A stretch of DNA of 64,000 nucleotides, from positions 1,346,501 to 1,410,500 of the forward strand of contig CAUJNA010003738.1 of assembly GCA_963377175.1 (NCBI GenBank). The letters are read 5' to 3'. The notes under the pieces were generated by a model, which was given only the letters and a program-made list of their open reading frames with translations, ran no database searches and had not been told where the DNA came from. A program made the translations under genes and the position numbers. The DNA is from Effrenium voratum. Lineage: Eukaryota > Sar > Dinophyceae > Suessiales > Symbiodiniaceae. This document shows, one piece after another, positions 12,001-24,185 of this stretch (position 1 is the first letter of the stretch; every line of letters starts with the position of its first letter).

Positions 12001-12095
12001 TTGGTTGTTTCACAGGGAAACCAACGTAAGGGGGAAACCCCAATTTGTGTGGGCCCCCCACTTTTTCAGACACACCCATGTGTCGAGTTGTTGGT
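12001..12095. repeat. Dispersed repeat family F, copy
   Basis: Matches the GGGAAACCAA...GGGCCCC...CAGACACACCCATGTG layout shared with copies at 13690-13795, 45698-45775, 46155-46280 and 58775-58885. Confidence 0.5.
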
Positions 12096-12439
12096 TTCTT
12101 GGAAGTTTGTTTTTTCAAAAGTCACTTTTGGAGGTTCCACACCCTTGAGATTTAGCCAGAACCCCCCACTAACTTGCTGTCAAATGGTGTGTTGAGTGAC
12201 TGGTAGGAACTTCTTCTTCTTCTTCCTTTTTTGTGAATGGGGGCGCCGTTTGACAGAAATTTATCCAGGTTTATGTTCAGAATGGCCACCTTCAAAAGGG
12301 AACCTTGGGAATATCACTTTGACTGGCTGCATTATTTGTCAATGCCATGACTTTGATATTCCCCGAAGACAACCAGACTACTCAGCCCAGGGATGCTGCT
12401 CGTTAAGGGCCCCCCAAAAGGGGGTCCTTCCCCCAATTC

Positions 12440-12492
12440 TAATCATTCGGGCCGCCAGCGAGTACGGCTTCACGTCTGAGTCTGTATGGGAC
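12440..12492 (-). CDS. Exon-like segment, short
   Basis: The sense start follows a pyrimidine-rich tract ending TACTTCAG (AG at 12493-12494). One minus-strand frame reads HTDSDVKPYSLAARMI with good codon bias. The plus strand is also readable here (AASEYGFTSESVWDLKYS), so the strand is uncertain. Confidence 0.3.
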
Positions 12493-13203
12493 CTGAAGTA
12501 TTCTCAGGGGGAAATCTGTCCTTCCTTTCTGGTGGTCCTAATTTCGGCTCCAGCTTACATGGCCGGATGCACCGGCCGTTCCCCAGCCAAGGGGACCAAA
12601 CACCGAAGGGAACATCCCCACCTCGCCCTTCCAAAGCTGCCACGAGCGACATCGCCCAACCCAACTGGGTGTCTCAAAATAAGGAGACTCCAGAATGGTT
12701 GGTTTCCGTCACAGGCAGTTTAGGTGGCGGATGTGATAAGTCGGGCCAAACCCTGGTTGGGCGAAACATGCTTTTGTTGAACATTTGTCAAAAACCGTTA
12801 GGTTTCTTCGAATCATCCTTCGGTTTCATCTTGCGGTATCAGGGCCTGCTTGTTCTCACATCTCGTTCCCAACCAGCTACGCGATCCAACGCAAGAACGA
12901 CACATCCGAGTTCGGGCCCGGAGTTGGCGAAACGAAGTTGGGCGCTGTTGGTGTCTTTTCTTGTTGCGGGAATACTCGGTTTTAAAGGGAAACCGAAGGA
13001 AACCAACCATGTTTGAAGGGTCTCCTTATTTTGACGCACACCTACTTGGGCTTGTCTTTGGGGTGGGGATTCCCAGATGAGTCTGGTGTTGAGGGAAAGC
13101 AACATGAGTGCAAAGCCTTCTAACTTCCCAGCATGCGCCTACCTTGATACTTTTTTCTTCAGTTGGATTGATATCGTCCCAAAGAAAGATATGGATTGGC
13201 AAC

Positions 13204-13378
13204 ATGGCCATAAGTCAAAAGCCCTTACCCCCAGTGAACATTCCAATCCCCACTAAAATAGGAAGCCTAAAAAGCCCGTACCCCCAGTGAACATCCCAAT
13301 CCCCACTAAAATAGGAAGCCCCAATCCCAACCAAAATGGGATCAACCACAACGGTTTTGAGGCCCCATGGCCACATTT
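13204..13378. repeat. Dispersed repeat family B, copy 1
   Basis: Bounded by CATGGCCA-like ends. It contains a partial internal duplication of CCCCAGTGAACAT-CCAATCCCCACTAAAATAGG and the family core CCAAAATGGGATC followed by ACGGTTTTGA. Confidence 0.75.
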
Positions 13379-13386
13379 TCTTTCAG

Positions 13387-13510
13387 GTCTCCCATCCCCT
13401 CGACCAGTTCTGGCGGTTGCTTCGGGCTCCGGGCACCACCTCGTTCCACAACATCTTCGGTGTGACCCTGGCGAAAACGGTGCAATGCCGTGGTTGCCGC
13501 AACGACCCCC
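13387..13510. CDS. Exon-like segment of ambiguous strand; possible USP-type fragment
   Basis: Both strands are open with equally strong third-position G/C. The plus strand follows CTTTCAG and reads SFHNIFGVTLAKTVQCRGC. This resembles the zinc-ribbon region of ubiquitin-specific proteases (F-G-x-x-L-x-x-T-V-Q-C-x-x-C). The minus strand follows TTTTTTGCAG and reads CTVFARVTPKMLWNEVV, which would fit the neighbouring minus-strand exons. Neither has a clean GT donor. I cannot choose between them from sequence alone. Confidence 0.4.
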
Positions 13511-13689
13511 CTGCAAAAAACTTTTCACCTTTTTGGGGTTTTTGGGGGGGTTCGCGGAAGACCCAACTTGAATTCCCAAAAAGTGAAAGTCTAAAGATCC
13601 AACCCAACAGCAGTCAAGAATAGAGCGACCAACATCCAGTGGCTCTTGGTTCTAGCAAAAGTATCATAAAGATGCACAGGGCTGCGTTT

Positions 13690-13795
13690 CTTTTTGAGGG
13701 TACCCCAATTTGGGGGTTGCTTCAAAGGGAAACACAAGACCACTTCCCATGTGTTGGGTCCCACTATTTCAAGACAAACCCATATAGGCGTTACG
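13690..13795. repeat. Dispersed repeat family F, copy
   Basis: Carries GGGTACCCC...TTTGGGGG...TTCAAAGGGAAAC followed by TTTCAAGACAAACCCATAT, like the copy at 46155-46280. Confidence 0.65.
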
Positions 13796-13968
13796 AGAAC
13801 CCCACTTCAGCCAACGAGTAGGATCGTCTACTATGGTCCCCTTGGAATCGGGTTTGGGTGCTGCTCAAACGGTGGCTACAGCGGTGGCCAGACAAGTAGA
13901 TGGCACAAATCACCTTTGGGATCGCAAGATCACTTGGCTACATCCACCGGTTCCTACCACGGACACCG

Positions 13969-14277
13969 ACCAACCAACCAACCAACCAACCAACCAACCA
14001 ACCAACCAAGCAAGCAACCAACCAACCAACCAACCAAGCAACCAACCAACCAACCAACCAACCAACCAACCAACCAAGCAACCAACCAACCAACCAAGCA
14101 ACCAAGCAACCAAGCAACCAAGCAACCAAGCAACCAAGCAACCAAGCAACCAACCAACCAACCAACCAACCAACCAACCAACCAACCAACCAACCAACCA
14201 ACCAACCAACCAACCAACCAACCAACCAACCAACCAACCAACCAACCAACCAACCAACCAACCAACCAACCAACCAA
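13969..14277. repeat. (CCAA)n microsatellite with CAAG variants
   Basis: About 309 bp of ACCA tetramer. CAAG replaces CCAA at intervals between about 14,010 and 14,150, and the distal 130 bp is uninterrupted. It is open in several frames on both strands, so the apparent Asn-Gln-Pro-Thr or Val-Gly-Trp-Leu proteins are artefacts. Confidence 0.98.
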
Positions 14278-14956
14278 TGATGTTATGGTAAGGATTTCTT
14301 TTCCCCAGGCGCCAGGGCCCTAACTTCTGTGGGACACACCTGAACCAATAAAGGCCAACTACATGCGGTCTCGAATCTTATCTCTATAAATGTGACCATA
14401 AGTCCAAAACCTGAGTTCAGGGATCCCCGAGCAAAGGACCTTTATCAGGGTGAGCTTGTTGTACCCCCCAAGTGAGCTCGCTAAGTATAAGACAGGAAGA
14501 TCTTATTAAGGATCCATCCCAAGTTCGGGCAACTTGGGACCCCGTGCTTCGGCTCCGTGTTGCATGGACCACAGGGCCTTTCAAAAACGGAGGCTCTTGA
14601 TTCGCTCACTCCGATCCGAGTATCCGCCATCCCAATTTGGAACTTCCCATGACCAGGGAAAGGAGCAGATCAGGTCGGAAGCCCAAGGGAAGGGATCTTG
14701 ATGGCAACAAAGGCCCCAAGACTACTGCAGAAATGGACATACATACCTCGGTGGTATTGGAGTTTGACGGGAAGAAAGCGAAAAAAGAGCCCCCGGAATC
14801 CACAAAACAAAGACCAAGAGCCCTTCCAAAACTGCCTGGAGACACTCCAAACCCTCCGAAGCCTGTCTAATCAAAGACGCCAAAGCTTTCAGCTGTTTGG
14901 GAAAACGGCTTCTGAACAAAACAACTCCAACCACTCGACCAATCAACTGCTTTCGC

Positions 14957-15075
14957 CAGCCAGGCTTGAAGGTGGCCACGTCCGTCCAGTCGATCTTCGG
15001 CATCTTGGGGTTGCAATACTCTTTGCCTGGCGATTTCCAGTGCTTCCGGCTACCATGGGGAGAGTGGAAACCGGT
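14957..15075 (-). CDS. Exon-like segment, unknown protein
   Basis: The minus strand, after TTGCAATAG (AG at 15076-15077), reads SPGKEYCNPKMPKIDWTD then VATFKPGW. A GC donor (14955-14956) can end it. Codon bias is strong, but the plus strand is also open with an acceptor-like CGCCAG, so the strand is not proven. Confidence 0.4.
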
Positions 15076-15269
15076 CTATTGCAAACTCAATGGATAAGAA
15101 GCGACCGGCGACGTGTTCGACACCAAAGCCTGGTAAACAGTGCTTCCAGGTACCCAATTGGGATTGTACAAGTGACACCCTCTGCGCGGTGAATTTAAGG
15201 AAAACAACCAGGACCCAGCAGTAACTCGGAAAACCCCACTATATGTAGCCAAGGGAACCATGCAAAAGC

Positions 15270-16080
15270 TCAAGGGAAAATCCCTGGTGATCTACTATAG
15301 TGGTAGCCAGGGTTTTCCTTTTCTTCGGCAAGGCGACCCGCACCTTGACGAGGCGACCCACTGAAGGCGCGTCTCGCAAGCACACGTCTGTCTTGTGACT
15401 GGCATAGGCCTAGCATATATGCCAAGTCTCTAGCTATTTCCATCGGCTTGTTTCCAGTATATCTCCAGCTTATCCCTAGCATAAATCCAACTCTCCGCAT
15501 GTGCCTATCACGTGTCGAGATACTTTGCTGAAAGTCACAAGCCTGTTGCAGTATCTTGGCATGGACCTTGCCGAGTCCTACCATCATGTGACTTGCCTTC
15601 TAGAACGGGCCTAGCTTGGAACGATGAATTTCTATTGTCTAGCTAGCTCTAGGGAAAATTGGCTCTGAGAAGGGAGTGTGTTCTGAGCACATCTCCAGAT
15701 GTTTAGCTTCCTCGAACATGTCTAGGAATTGTCTAGGAAGACTCCAACTAATGAATGAACGCACGGTACCCGTCTGAAGACGGTCTAGCTAGGTGATCCA
15801 TATCAACCTCATCTAGGTTCTAGCTCACGTAGTACTGCAAAGCGCATGTATTGACCCGAACGGAACAACCACATTGATAAGCCCAAAGAACCAAGCGCCT
15901 AGTTGTTCTCGCATAAGGAGCTGAAAGAAGACAAACATGGGCCGCACCTCTTGTTTCCTGTACTCTCAAGGAGCTTTAGATGTTTTTTTCCCATGGTGCT
16001 CATCTTCGTGGATTCTTGTGTGAAGGCTAAGTGAATCACATTTGGCTATGATCATGACTTAGTTTTGAGGCGCCCGACAA
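15270..16080. other. Non-coding stretch rich in CTAG words
   Basis: No exon-like island. Between 15,410 and 15,870 the words TCTAG/CCTAG recur far more often than elsewhere in the window, suggesting a decayed short-unit repeat. Confidence 0.5.
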
Positions 16081-16089
16081 CCTAATGAT

Positions 16090-16185
16090 TTGGCCATGGG
16101 TCAAAATATCGTATCCCCACTAAAATAAACTAAAATGGGTGGTGCACCCCCAAAATGGTACCATTAGTTTTGGCCAACAGCCATT
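16090..16185. repeat. Dispersed repeat family B, copy 2
   Basis: Begins TTGGCCATGGGTCAAAA and ends TTTTGGCCAACAGCCA. It has the ACTAAAAT-GGGTGGT core. Confidence 0.7.
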
Positions 16186-17111
16186 TAGGACCTAGTATCT
16201 TGTAGTACTTGGTTTTCTCGCTTTCGGTGTTCCAAAAAGCCTCGGGCCCTCTGCATGGCGCGTTTTCGGCCAGTTCGAGGGTAAGGCGAGCGGGGCGCGC
16301 CGCGCTTGGTGAGGCACCAAATGCCCGCCGGGTTGCCTCAGGCGCGTTTTGTTTTCTGATTGTGCAACAATCATTTGGCGTTTTTCAAGGGGCTCTCTTT
16401 AGTTTTTTTCCCGGGAGGGATGGCGTTCTTCTCGGGTACTTGGGTGTGTCCTTTTTGTTCGGAGCCCTCGTTAGGGGGTGGTTTTTTGTTCCAGAAGGGA
16501 CCCCGCGGCCTAGACGGAATGACTTGGACCAGGGGTCCAACTAGATGAAATGATTTTTGGGGGAGTTGGTTGGGGGGGGTGATTGAATGGGGAAATCTAC
16601 CAACTCCAGGGAAGAAGAGATGGACCCCTGAAACTCTGAGAGCCCCACGGCATGTTCCTACGTAGGGGAAAGTGCCACAAGGGAAAGGAAACCAAAAACG
16701 GCAGGTAGGACACAAGGCAGGCTGGCGTGTCATTCTTTGAGGGCTGCTCTTAAAAGGAAAGCAATCCTACGGAAAACTGCCTTAGGTCAAACCCAAGCTT
16801 GACCAACCCACCCAGCAACTAAAATGGAAACTACCACAGGTTCCCTTCTAGAGGAAAAAGGTCCAAACCAGGATGAGTCAGGCTCCACGTTGGGTGGGCG
16901 GGTGCTGCAACGGCTTCCCGCCTTTGTCGGGTACTGACCAACCACCATTCCCGTGGAAAACCGCGTGGCTCGATGTCACTGTTGCTAAAACCTCTTTTTG
17001 GACGGGTTTCAAGAAAAACGAAAGGGGACGCCACCGAGAAACTAAAGGCAAACTCAAGCCACCAACCCCATAAGGTGGATAATCAAGGGAAGCTAACAGA
17101 AAGCCACCCAC

Positions 17112-17235
17112 CGAGAAATGTCCATCTCCGATTTTGAGCGCACCAGTGCTGGAAGCCCCCGGCTGCCAGGCAATGGGTTGCGGCAGAAGTTGTGCCTAGC
17201 CACGAACACCCACCGCTTCCGGTGCCGGAAGATCT
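17112..17235 (-). CDS. Exon-like segment, unknown protein
   Basis: The sense start follows GATCGGCAG (AG at 17236-17237) and the end is followed by GTGGGT (GT at 17110-17111). It encodes IFRHRKRWVFVARHNFC, then PLPGSRGLPALVRSKSEM. Third-position bias is good. Of the left-hand exons this is one of the better supported on splice signals. No family was recognised. Confidence 0.5.
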
Positions 17236-17820
17236 CTGCCGATCGGGGAGACTTGTTTTGAAGCGGCCCCAATTTTGACGACCCATCTCTGTATGAAAAA
17301 AAGAATACAAAAAAGCGGAGCCGAGGGCAAAGCAAGCTTTGAAGCATTGAAGCTGCAAGAATCTAAGACTCCAAAGCTCCCTAGATCTCCCCCTTCAGCA
17401 ACAACACCACCAAAACACAACTCATCTCAAACTGGCTCAAAGGTGATGCTGGAAACGGGCTGAAAGGGAACTGTAGGACCAATGACTGACATCCAGTCAG
17501 GGTGCCTTGCACAGGCTGCCCCTTTGTCTCACACTTGGAGACGGGCTTGCTTCCTCTTGGTTCCCCGAGCTGCAAATAGCTCAACCAGCAGAAAAAAAAC
17601 AACCTCGCAAGCGGACACCCTACTTGCTGCGGCTTGGTTTTCCCCCAGGCCTTGGTTCCCCATTTAAACCATCCAAAAGGGGTTGCCAGACATCCATGTC
17701 TGGCCCAATGGCCAGAACGGGCCGCTTCGGAAGCCTTACTTCGTGGTTGAGCCGATAAAATCGGCGGCTCATTCCAGGGGTCATGTGTGCCATGAGTCCA
17801 TGATGCAAGCTCCTTAAACA

Positions 17821-17968
17821 AATACGGTTAAACCCCTTTCGGTTAAACCCCTTTCAGTTGAACCCCTTTTGGTTGAACCCCTTTTGGTTGAACCCCTTTT
17901 GGTTGAACCCCTTTCGATTGAACCCCTTTGGTTGAACCCCTTTTGGTTGAACCCCTTTTGGTTGAGTT
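17821..17968. repeat. Minisatellite, about 17 bp unit
   Basis: About nine copies of GGTTGAACCCCTTTT with small changes (GGTTAAACCCCTTTC at the left end). Confidence 0.95.
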
Positions 17969-17999
17969 ACAGGGAACCAACATGAAACCGCCGCCGCCT

Positions 18000-20990
18000 C
18001 TTTTGAGGCACCCCCGGTACACATGTATAAATTCAGCCCTTGACCTCTACCTTCTCCACCCGAAAGCGGGGGTCGGCGCACCCCTTCAGCTCGGGGAAGG
18101 AGTCGGACAGACTGTCCTGACCTGCGCAGAGTGCAGCAGGGCTTCATTTCTTGATTTCCCCAAGGCTGACTCAAACTGGGAGTGCGGGTGGGGGGGGGGG
18201 GGAGTGATTTCCCCAAAGGAGCCCAACTTTTCTGGGGTCACAGAAAACATGGAACTCTGAGCTGAAGCTGTGGGGCGGGTTCCCACAAGAAAATAAAAGA
18301 CTGTCAAATGGCCTGCCCCCAATAGCCCATACGGGACATCACTCAACAAAGAATGCAATTTCAATTGCAAATGAAGAAAATCAATCGGATGCAAATCGTG
18401 GGGGCTCCTGGTCCAGGTGCTCGGCCAAGGGTTTCCCTTAAAGCCTCAAGTTGGAGCCTTCTCTGCAAAAGGCTTCTTGAGGGTTCCATGATGTTCCATG
18501 CACATTCCCAGCCGTTTAGCTACTCAGCAGAAGCGAGCCTGGAAGCCTGACAAGATTTTTCTCGGGGAGGTCGCCCAAGCATATGAGTTACGGTCAACAG
18601 AAGGCGAAGGCTACCCCAAGCAGACATGGACAAAATCAGAACACGCCCCCCCCCCCCCCCTCACGCGGCTTTTGTGTGGCCCGGCATCTTTCTCCTAAAC
18701 TGACCATTGCCTACATGTTGTCCAAACTCAACGATATAACACGCCTCTGGATGTCCCCGAACATGCCATGGGTCAAAACTCCTTACTGCATATGCGCAAT
18801 AGTCACGATTCTATTGGTAGGAGCGCTACCCGTTCTGGATTCCCCAAAAGATTGATGCCAACCCCCTGCCAATTCGAATTTACGGGGCGTATCTGCCGAC
18901 ATTGCTGGCCGTGTCGGAAACATCAATGACACCACAGCCACCTCTTCCCCCCGCTGGCGGTGCAACTGTTTCTTAGGGGCCTGATGCTTTCCATGGCAAC
19001 GTGACGACCATCGGTGACCATCGAACTGGCCTACCGCTTTCTTCGCTTGGCCCGTGGGCTTGCCTGCGCGCGGGGTTCGTTTGCTTCAGCTGCAGCAGCA
19101 GTGGAGTGCTTGCCGCAACTGAATTGAGATGTTTAGATGCTGGTCAAGATTTAGTGAACTTCGAGGTCCCAGTCGTAGGTGAACCTGAAGATGGAGGATC
19201 GAACGTGTGAGCCCAAGTAGGTCAGTATCTAAATCGGTCAGGGTGCTAATAGTTCGTGTAAAACGGTGGCGGGGATTCCCAAACTGGCTGGTGAACCCTG
19301 GAAAACAGGGGGGGCTCACAAAAGTGAGCGCTGGTCAGGGGGGAGGAATCATCAAACGCATTGTTTGTTGCAACGCATTGCCACGCCAATCAAAAAGACA
19401 GAACCAAAAAGCAAATGAGTCAAACACGTACCAAGACAGTGAAGAACCAGAGCCCACCCAAACCGCAAGGCGTGCAGTTGAGCCTTTTGTTTTGGTTTTA
19501 CCGAATGCATAGCAAAGGGTTCCTGTTTATAAGTGGGGGTCTTTGGGCTTCCTGTTAGTTCCATTAGGAGACAAACGACAGACCTGGAACCCATCGACCG
19601 CACTGGGAACCCGCGCTGTCCCAATCTGCGGTGCAGCGACAATGGCGAGGGGGCCAACTCTGTGATCCAAACTCTCAATTTCAATGGGGAACAACCTTAG
19701 ACAAGCTCTGAAGTGGGTGTGAGTTTCAATTGAAGCCCCTTTGGTGGATGTCGTCTAAATGGGGATGTATGGCCACCAACTCGTCTTCAAGCAGTTCCCT
19801 ATTACCATTCATAACCAATTCAGAACTTGTGAGTTGTTTCTTCTATTACACCCTGGCAAAGTGTTGAAGGGACCCAAATTGGCCAAACAAATCAAGTTTC
19901 TGCAGATAGAGAAATGTCTCAGTGCAACCCCATAGTGCAATGAATCATGGAGCCGGCGGCGGAGGGAGCCCAAATTAGCTCTGATTAAGCCCTTAATACG
20001 GCCTTATTTGGGCTCCCTCCCCTTCCTCCCTGCCAGGCCACTTGAATAAATAGAAAGCCAGCAGAAGAATTTGGTAGCAGGGGTTGTCTATTGCATTGTG
20101 GGCTTACACCATTGGCAACCCCCCCCCCTCCCCCATTTGGACGTATGCTTCTTCTATTGGACCATGTTGGGTCACGTCCAAAGTGCTGAAGGGCGAAATA
20201 CAATTGTTGGACCCTTGCAAGAGGGTTGGTCATCCAAAAAGAACCTACCAGCGGACATCCGGCACAAACGTTGAGTCAAGTCGACCCCATTTTGGGGACC
20301 CTCCCCGGGTTCCTTTAGTTGGGTGCCTTGCAGAAGGCAGTCCTCATTTGATACAATTCTAGCTGTAACAGATCGATTAGCAATCCAGTAATCGACACCA
20401 GCCAGTACAAAGTCAAACGATCCTAGCCAAGATGGAAAAACAAAGCAGTCACTCTCCAAACCCATCCCTTCTTTCCTCATCCTACCAATTGTCCTGTGCT
20501 GCTTTGCAGGGTACCCTTTTCACTTTGGGTTTTCTCTGGCAAACAAAGAAAAAACCGCCGTTGACACGCACAACGTTCCGCTCTGCACGACTCAGCTGCT
20601 GAGGCCATGGGCCGATGCAAGGGTTGCCCTTCTCGGACACATCCTGCGGGCGAGGACTCAAAAGAAACCTCCAAAGCAAAGCAAAACCCCGAGTTGGAAT
20701 TCCCATCCAACTATGACTACTTTATCACTTCAAAACGAAATTCATAGAAAGTGGGAGCACCTAAAAGCAAGATCGTCCCACAACCCTGCCAAAATCCTCC
20801 AAACGTGGGCATCTCCAAAATGGTTGGTTCCCCTTTGCTCTTCCTTGAACCACCCCGCCGAAAGGACACCAACTCCACAAAACGGAGCCAGGCTCGTGTG
20901 TTAGCCCCTTTAAGGTTCCCCCAGTGTGGGGGATGCCTCAAAATCGTGGTCCCCCAATTTTTGGTTTTGGTTTCCTTTCGGTTTCCCTTT
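18000..20990. other. Long stretch without a firm gene
   Basis: Contains a C run at 18,645-18,660. A minus-strand open stretch at 18,783-18,965 has weak codon bias. A perfect 15-bp inverted repeat (19,961-19,975 and 20,006-20,020, GGAGGGAGCCCAAAT) can form a hairpin. Nothing else is supported. Confidence 0.4.
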
Positions 20991-21000
20991 TAAATACCAG

Positions 21001-21112
21001 CTAGGTCCTCCAGTAGAGAGGTTAGAATAAGGGTACCCTTTTTTCTGTAGTCTATTTTACTAGGGGAACCCTCCCCCAAAAAAAGGTAAAAGGGCACTAC
21101 TGGGGGACCTAG
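21001..21112. repeat. Dispersed TIR element family E, copy 1
   Basis: Inverted ends CTAGGTCCTCCAGTA and TACTGGGGGACCTAG. The inside reads CTGTAGTCTATTTTA, then GGGGAACCCTCCCCCAAAA. Same family as 27526-27629 and 52351-52470. Confidence 0.9.
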
Positions 21113-21663
21113 CCAACCAACCAAGGTCCGAAACCCATTTTGAGAGAACACTCAGAAAACGTGGATCGACCAAATGGCCGCAATCGGAACTCCCCCCTCT
21201 TCCCCGCTTGAGGGTGGCGTCCAAAACAAACTGTTCGATCAAGGGCTGCTTGTAAATCTCCGGGCCTCTTAAAAATGATTGCTCAGCATAGGTTTCAAAC
21301 CAAGGTGTAAGAACGCCTTGTGGGCATGCAAACGGCTCTCAGCAGCTGGACAAGGGTATGGCCGTGTGCCCTAAACTTGAATTCGGAAATGGCACTGGCT
21401 TCCTGCTTGGTGTCCATTTTGTGCACATTGTGACATACCCTTCTCAAACTCAGGGATCCGAAATCCAAATGAAGCAATCCCTGACATGCCACATTGCTGG
21501 TCTTTCCTACTGAACCTCCTCTGAACATCCGGAGAAACAAAAAATGATTGATTTTTGATTTGTAATGAAGCTCCTCTAAAAATCCGGAAAAACCAGAAAA
21601 CAAACAAAGACAAAAAACTACGGAGTTCCCCTCCACGTGCCTGGCATCCCCGGTAGTTCACAC

Positions 21664-21898
21664 CGCGCCAGCCGTAGCCTCGGCCAAAACCGTGGGATGT
21701 ACGTGACTCTGTGGCTTCTCCGTGAAGTTGTAGCAGATTTCGTGGAACGCAGATGTCAGGAGAAAAGCCAACAATCCAACCAACCTGAGCAGCCATGTTG
21801 AGACTTAAGGGGATCTTCAGGCACCTTGGCAGAAACCATGACCCTTTCGTAAGCAAAGAAGTGCCTGATCAGGGTACCCAGCAGGTTGCGAGCATTGT
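21664..21898 (-). CDS. Coding-like segment with a hydrophobic helix
   Basis: After GTGGCAG (AG at 21899-21900) the minus strand reads DNARNLLGTLIRHFFAY, then VMVSAKVPEDPLK. In the next frame it continues STWLLRLVGLLAFLLT with SAFHEICYNF, ending before GTGTGA (GT at 21662-21663). The frame change near 21,790 implies a short intron or an indel. The leucine-rich run looks membrane-spanning. Its S-A-F-H-E recalls the active-site region of MBOAT acyltransferases, but this is only a motif resemblance. Confidence 0.4.
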
Positions 21899-22504
21899 CT
21901 GCCACATACTCATATAGGGGAGTGCTAAAATGGGGAACCCTCCATTTTAGAAGGAACCCTCCCATAGCCCATAGCCCAAAGCACAGCAGGATAGTTGTCA
22001 ATTAAGCAACGGCCAAAACACGTTGACATGTGGTTCTACCATGGTTGAGCTTCGTACAGGCTTTGGGCAACAAACAAACCATCTGCCAAACTGGCCACGG
22101 AAATTGCTTCTGGCGCCAGAATAGGGGGACCCAAAATGGTGGTGTTCCTTTCGGTGAACCTGAAACCAAGGTGCAAAGCGTGCTCCTCGACAACACGTGC
22201 ACACACACACACACACTCTCGTTTGTGCCCTTTGAGTAGCTGTGCCGCAATATCTAACCTACAAATGAAGTAGGCAAAAAGCAAATGAGGACAAATAACA
22301 GCAAGGAGTACACCAACCTAGACCCCGAATAGACTTTCAGCTATCTGGGGAATGAGCAACCTGCAAGCTCTAGGGATGAAGTAGGCAAAAAGCCATCAGA
22401 TGAAGCAGGCAAACAAAGTCAAATCAACACCACAAAAAAACGAGCAACAAAATAACAACAACCCACCAAATCGGTGGAAGAAATCTGGTTTTCCCAAGCC
22501 AGCC

Positions 22505-22560
22505 TCAAGGCTCTGAGCCTCGGAGCCACGGAGCCTCTGAGCCTCTGAGCCAGTGGCTCA
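22505..22560. repeat. GAGCCTC(T/G) short tandem repeat
   Basis: Six imperfect units of GAGCCTCTGAGCC. Confidence 0.8.
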
Positions 22561-22689
22561 GCTCATCACAAGGCTGGCTGGCGCTCAGCGACCCCACCTG
22601 AGTTTCTGGGTCGCCCGAGTCGTCCGCAGAACGAAACCAGGAGGTCAAATAAACAACGGGCGATGTATGGGGAGTCTTAACTCCGTTGC

Positions 22690-22805
22690 TTTCTGCTCCC
22701 CTGCCGAAAGTTTAACTTGCAGTGGTTTAATACGGAAAACCCAAATTCGTTGGCCAAGAAGTTGCAAGTCCTAACATCCCTTGGCAAAATGCAACAAAGT
22801 AAAAT
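22690..22805. repeat. Dispersed repeat family D, copy 1
   Basis: Core AATACGGAAAACCCAAATT followed by TGGCCAA and AAAATGCAACAAAGTAAA. Closely matches 26140-26257 and 45501-45605. Confidence 0.85.
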
Positions 22806-23114
22806 GGAACGTGTGTCTTGTCAGGCTATTCGCGGGGTGGTCTCAATCGAAGGTTCAGAGGGGTCTTGGCTTTAGTTGGCTTTAGGGAAGCCATCGGGAC
22901 ATGTTCAGCGAGGACCCAACGAGTTGCCTTCTGAACGGCCTTCCGCCTGACGAAAAGCTTGACATTTGCATGGTGGAAACGAAAGGGGAATCCCAGAAGT
23001 GTTGCGTTTCCTTTTGTTTTTCCCTAGTTTCCCCTTGGCTTCCCCGTGCTTTCCCTGATTCACGCTGGGAAACCCCCTTTTGAAAGCACCCCCAAATGGC
23101 AACCTGTCCAACAC

Positions 23115-23176
23115 CACTCCGCGGATCCGCCCTTCTCCCCATCCGCCTGCAGCTTAGAGTTGATGTACTGATCCGC
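23115..23176 (-). CDS. Exon-like segment, 62 bp
   Basis: Bounded by AG (23177-23178) and GT (23113-23114). It encodes ADQYINSKLQADGEKGG followed by SAE, with nearly all third positions G/C. Family unknown. Confidence 0.6.
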
Positions 23177-24185
23177 CTCGCGCCCAAGCGAAAATATCAG
23201 AGTCCAAAGCAGGTGGAGGTGCTTTGATTTCACCGGAAAAACAACAAACGTTGTCCACTTACCCGAAGGTAGAGGTGCTGCTTACTTTGCTGGTCAAAAC
23301 AAACCCAACCACCTTATCCTTCCCCTAAACCTCCAAAAAGACAGCTCCAAAAGGCGATTCATCTGGGCGGGTCACACCATTTATCCTAAGTGCATAGGAT
23401 TCACCGAACCGTCTCAACTCATTGGTATATACAATGTCTGCCTGGAATGGCCCAAATGCATCTTTAAGGCGTCCCTGTCCAGTCTTGAATTCTTCACCAT
23501 GAATACAAGTGCCTGAGTTGCCAAGTGAGGAGCATGGAGACAAAGCACCAATGTGGTTCTACGAGGATTGAACAACTTACATAGGGCCGGCGCTTCTCCG
23601 TGTCGGCCGAACATGGTTGAAAAGGCTACTCCCCTTCAGCTCAACATGGACCAAAACCAACCATGTTCAGAGTTGAGAGGAAATTCTTTTTTGGGGAGCC
23701 AAAACCCCTGCATGGTTTTTGAAAAATGCTTTTTGGGGGGAGCCCTTTTCTGGATTTCCAGGACGAGCACCTCACTTTCTCGACCTTCGGCCCAGCTGCT
23801 CGGGCGTCGGGTTGGCCATTTCAAGCAGCAAGACACGAACCAAACTGAGAGAAGGAACCTGAAACCTTCGTTTCCCCCACTTGATGCATCCGAAACCAAC
23901 GCACGAGCCAGACCTGAAGCCCGATTCTCACGTCATTTGCTTTGACAACATGTTCAACTCCTCGGTGCGCTGCTTTATCTGAGATCCGTATCTGGCTGGT
24001 GCATGGAACCTGCGGTTTGCTCGCTTGCTCGTTGCTTTGTGGTAAGATAAATAACCCCTACTCAGCTGCTCAACCCTTAAATAAACACAGCCAGCTATTG
24101 AGCACCCACTTTGGAATGGCTTTCTTTCCCGACCGTCGACGGGTGTGTTTTTAATCTTGCTGGTTCTCAGCAGAGAATTAGGGAA

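Noticed and set aside
11546..12118. 190-codon minus-strand frame with Lys/Arg runs
   Set aside because: The middle is the TTC/poly-T/poly-G tract; no consistent coding signal on either side.
13910..14291. Long Asn-Gln-Pro-Thr and Val-Gly-Trp-Leu open frames
   Set aside because: They are translations of a CCAA microsatellite, open in several frames on both strands.
19150..19210. Fragment of 18S rRNA (CGTAGGTGAACCTG)
   Set aside because: Only about 14 bases match the 18S 3-prime end; the flanks do not, so chance is likely.
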